Shown: one piece after another, positions 62,366-64,000 of the stretch
How positions within the stretch are numbered: the first letter of the stretch is position 1
Layout of the letters: every line of letters starts with the position of its first letter
Assembly (NCBI GenBank): GCA_023974075.1
Contig: CM043790.1
Coordinates: 5,495,281-5,559,280, forward strand
Direction of reading: 5' to 3'
DNA: 64,000 nucleotides
Source: Chaenocephalus aceratus
Lineage: Eukaryota > Chordata > Actinopteri > Perciformes > Channichthyidae
Notes under the pieces: model-generated
Told to the model about the DNA's origin: nothing
Seen by the model: the letters and a program-made list of their open reading frames with translations, nothing else
Database searches by the model: none
Made by a program: the position numbers and the translations under genes

Positions 62366-64000
62366 GTCATATCCTGTATTATTTCCTGCCATGTTTCCAC
62401 AGCTTGGAGTCCGCTCACATTCTCCCTGTTAGCACCTCTGTGGAGTGTGCATGCTGCAGACAGACACGTGTGCGTCTGGACACACAAAGACAAGCGGCCC
62501 GACACACAAAGGACCATGTGGTGTGTAAAGCCGAGCTGGAGACTTCCACAGCAGCTGAGCCTCTGCAGCTGGAGCTCCTCTGCCCGCTGCTCACTTCCTG
62601 CTCCATTCTGCCTCCATGTTGGAAACAAACACTGCCGTTTCCATCACTCTTACATGACTGCCCGTCTGTGTGTGTGTGTGTGTGTGTGGGTGGAAGAGAG
62701 AGAGTGTGCGTAGTTTCCCTCGGCAGGAACTCCTTATCTCATAATAACTAACTGGCAAGGGGGAAGTGTGTGTCTTTTAACTCTGTGTGTGTGTGTGTGT
62801 GTGTGTGTGGAGCACTTGGGAATGGGAGGTAAGTGAGCATAAGAGCAAGTCATTACAATGAAGGGCATTGGCAAGGCAGATACATAAAGCATGCAGGCAC
62901 AGCACTTACGCAACTCTGACTAACATGTTAGCTCCTTTCTCAGCCCTCGCTAGTGTCCTTGACCTTCATGAGAAACGTCCCAGTGAAAATAATATTTAAA
63001 GAACAATTCATAAATCATTCATGTCGTCCCGCGGTGACACGGAGCAGACCTTTCAAATGTATCCACACATCCATAACTATCACAATCAGAATACGTCACT
63101 TATCCCGGGGAAGCTGGGTTTCAAGACCGCTGCTGCACATTATAGGGAAGTAAATAAAAGATGAATGAAAACAACTATTTATAAACACAAGGAGTTCAAG
63201 TATTAATGTGCAATAAAAAGATTGTACTACAGTATGTTCCAATACATATAGTGGTATATTAGTGTATTAACAGGACATTAAGACTGAACTGCACAGTTTA
63301 AAGGGGGTTGAACTGGATTTTTAAGGCCGATATCAAGATTGATATTTGAGGGTTTGAAAGAAACCCCATAACGATGACACAAGAAAGAAGATCATTTTAT
63401 CCCAATACTTCCTGACTTTCCTCCCCTGTGGCTCTCAGTTCCTAAATGTGCAAAACGGCTAAAGACCCTGTCCTCATAGTTCAACGATGATGCATACAGG
63501 CGGAGCTTATCCACTGTTTTCCTTTCACACGTGCAGCGACTCGGTTCAGAGGGGATGAGCTGGGCACCATAAGAGCTAGACCCAGATGGAACAACATCCA
63601 GCCTCCACACACGTCTCCACCACTGATGGCTGATACTGATAGTGGCTGTTACACTGTACTCATTGTCTCCTACAATAGGAACGTTTTGGGGAAACAAACA
63701 GTGTTCTAACTATTTCTATATCCTTAGTGCCTCTCTTTAGGGTTGAGACTAATGCTGCATCTTGATTCAGATATGCTCCTTAGCACATCGTCATGTTGTG
63801 TATTGTTAACACTTAAGATGAATGTCGACAACAAGTGATGATCGCCGCGGTTACCTAGCTATGCTTTCGTTGCAGGCAGCAAAGCATTACAGACTGCTTA
63901 ACTAACCCAATACAATGACAGTGGCTTATCTTTGACTCTGGCATAGTGGTGTGTGTATTACATTTTGAAAAAACTCGTGTGTGTAACCTTTATTTATATA
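62366..64000. other. No gene recognised to the window end
   Basis: Short GT tracts occur at 62669-62690 and 62785-62809. A 101-codon open frame on the minus strand (63697-63392) has no family signature that I recognise and no splice support. It may be an old repeat. Confidence 0.4.

Noticed and set aside
63392..63697. 101-codon open frame on the minus strand
   Set aside because: It looks non-random in composition, but I cannot match it to any family and no splice or start evidence exists, so it is not called as a gene.

Overview
This is vertebrate nuclear DNA, almost certainly from a ray-finned fish, most likely a percomorph teleost. The genes are split into short exons with GT..AG introns. 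Three vertebrate gene families can be read exon by exon. The rest is dominated by dinucleotide microsatellites (one (CA)n tract is about 295 bp), minisatellites and typical fish transposon remnants (L2-type LINEs, Tc1, hAT, Kolobok-like, PIF/Harbinger-like). There is no operon structure, ribosome binding site or CRISPR array. Almost all long open frames are shadows of simple repeats.

Layout. Positions 1-12978 hold no recognisable gene: two L2 LINE 3' ends, a PIF/Harbinger-like non-autonomous element (3449-4292), small tandem duplications and microsatellites. A complete five-exon D-type cyclin gene (ccnd1-like, + strand) lies at 12979-17367; all junctions are in frame and give 296 codons. Positions 17368-25060 are intergenic: the cyclin 3' UTR, a 150-bp tandem array split by a hAT-type element, a truncated Kolobok-like copy ending in a telomere-repeat-like hairpin, and a 500-bp AC(T/A/G) repeat. 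A complete seven-exon short-chain dehydrogenase of the C-factor/sniffer type (+ strand) lies at 25061-30986 (264 codons).

On the minus strand, six 3' exons of bcar1 (p130Cas docking protein) occupy 33028-41335: the later substrate-domain exons, the serine-rich exon with the Src-binding motifs, and the C-terminal focal-adhesion-targeting exon. The SH3 exon and the first substrate exon are absent, so the gene should continue beyond base 64000 and 41336-64000 would be intron. One substrate exon carries a 1-nt frameshift in a C5 run. The presumed intron holds an L2 LINE with reverse transcriptase, a decayed Tc1 element, a 177-bp satellite split by a Kolobok-like element encoding a THAP domain, a hAT element with a BED finger and near-perfect target duplication, and a 2.6-kb minisatellite (about 70 units of about 35 bp) that appears to have grown inside the 3' coding end of a LINE.

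How the genes relate. Cyclin D1 (G1 progression) and BCAR1 (integrin/Src scaffold) both lie in growth-control pathways, but nothing here indicates co-regulation. No new multi-gene system is evident. The most interesting signals are repeat biology: transposon insertions in satellite arrays that keep empty sibling sites, a LINE-derived minisatellite with a two-unit higher-order pattern, a hairpin whose arms differ by one telomere-like hexamer, and microsatellites lying against splice sites of all three genes.
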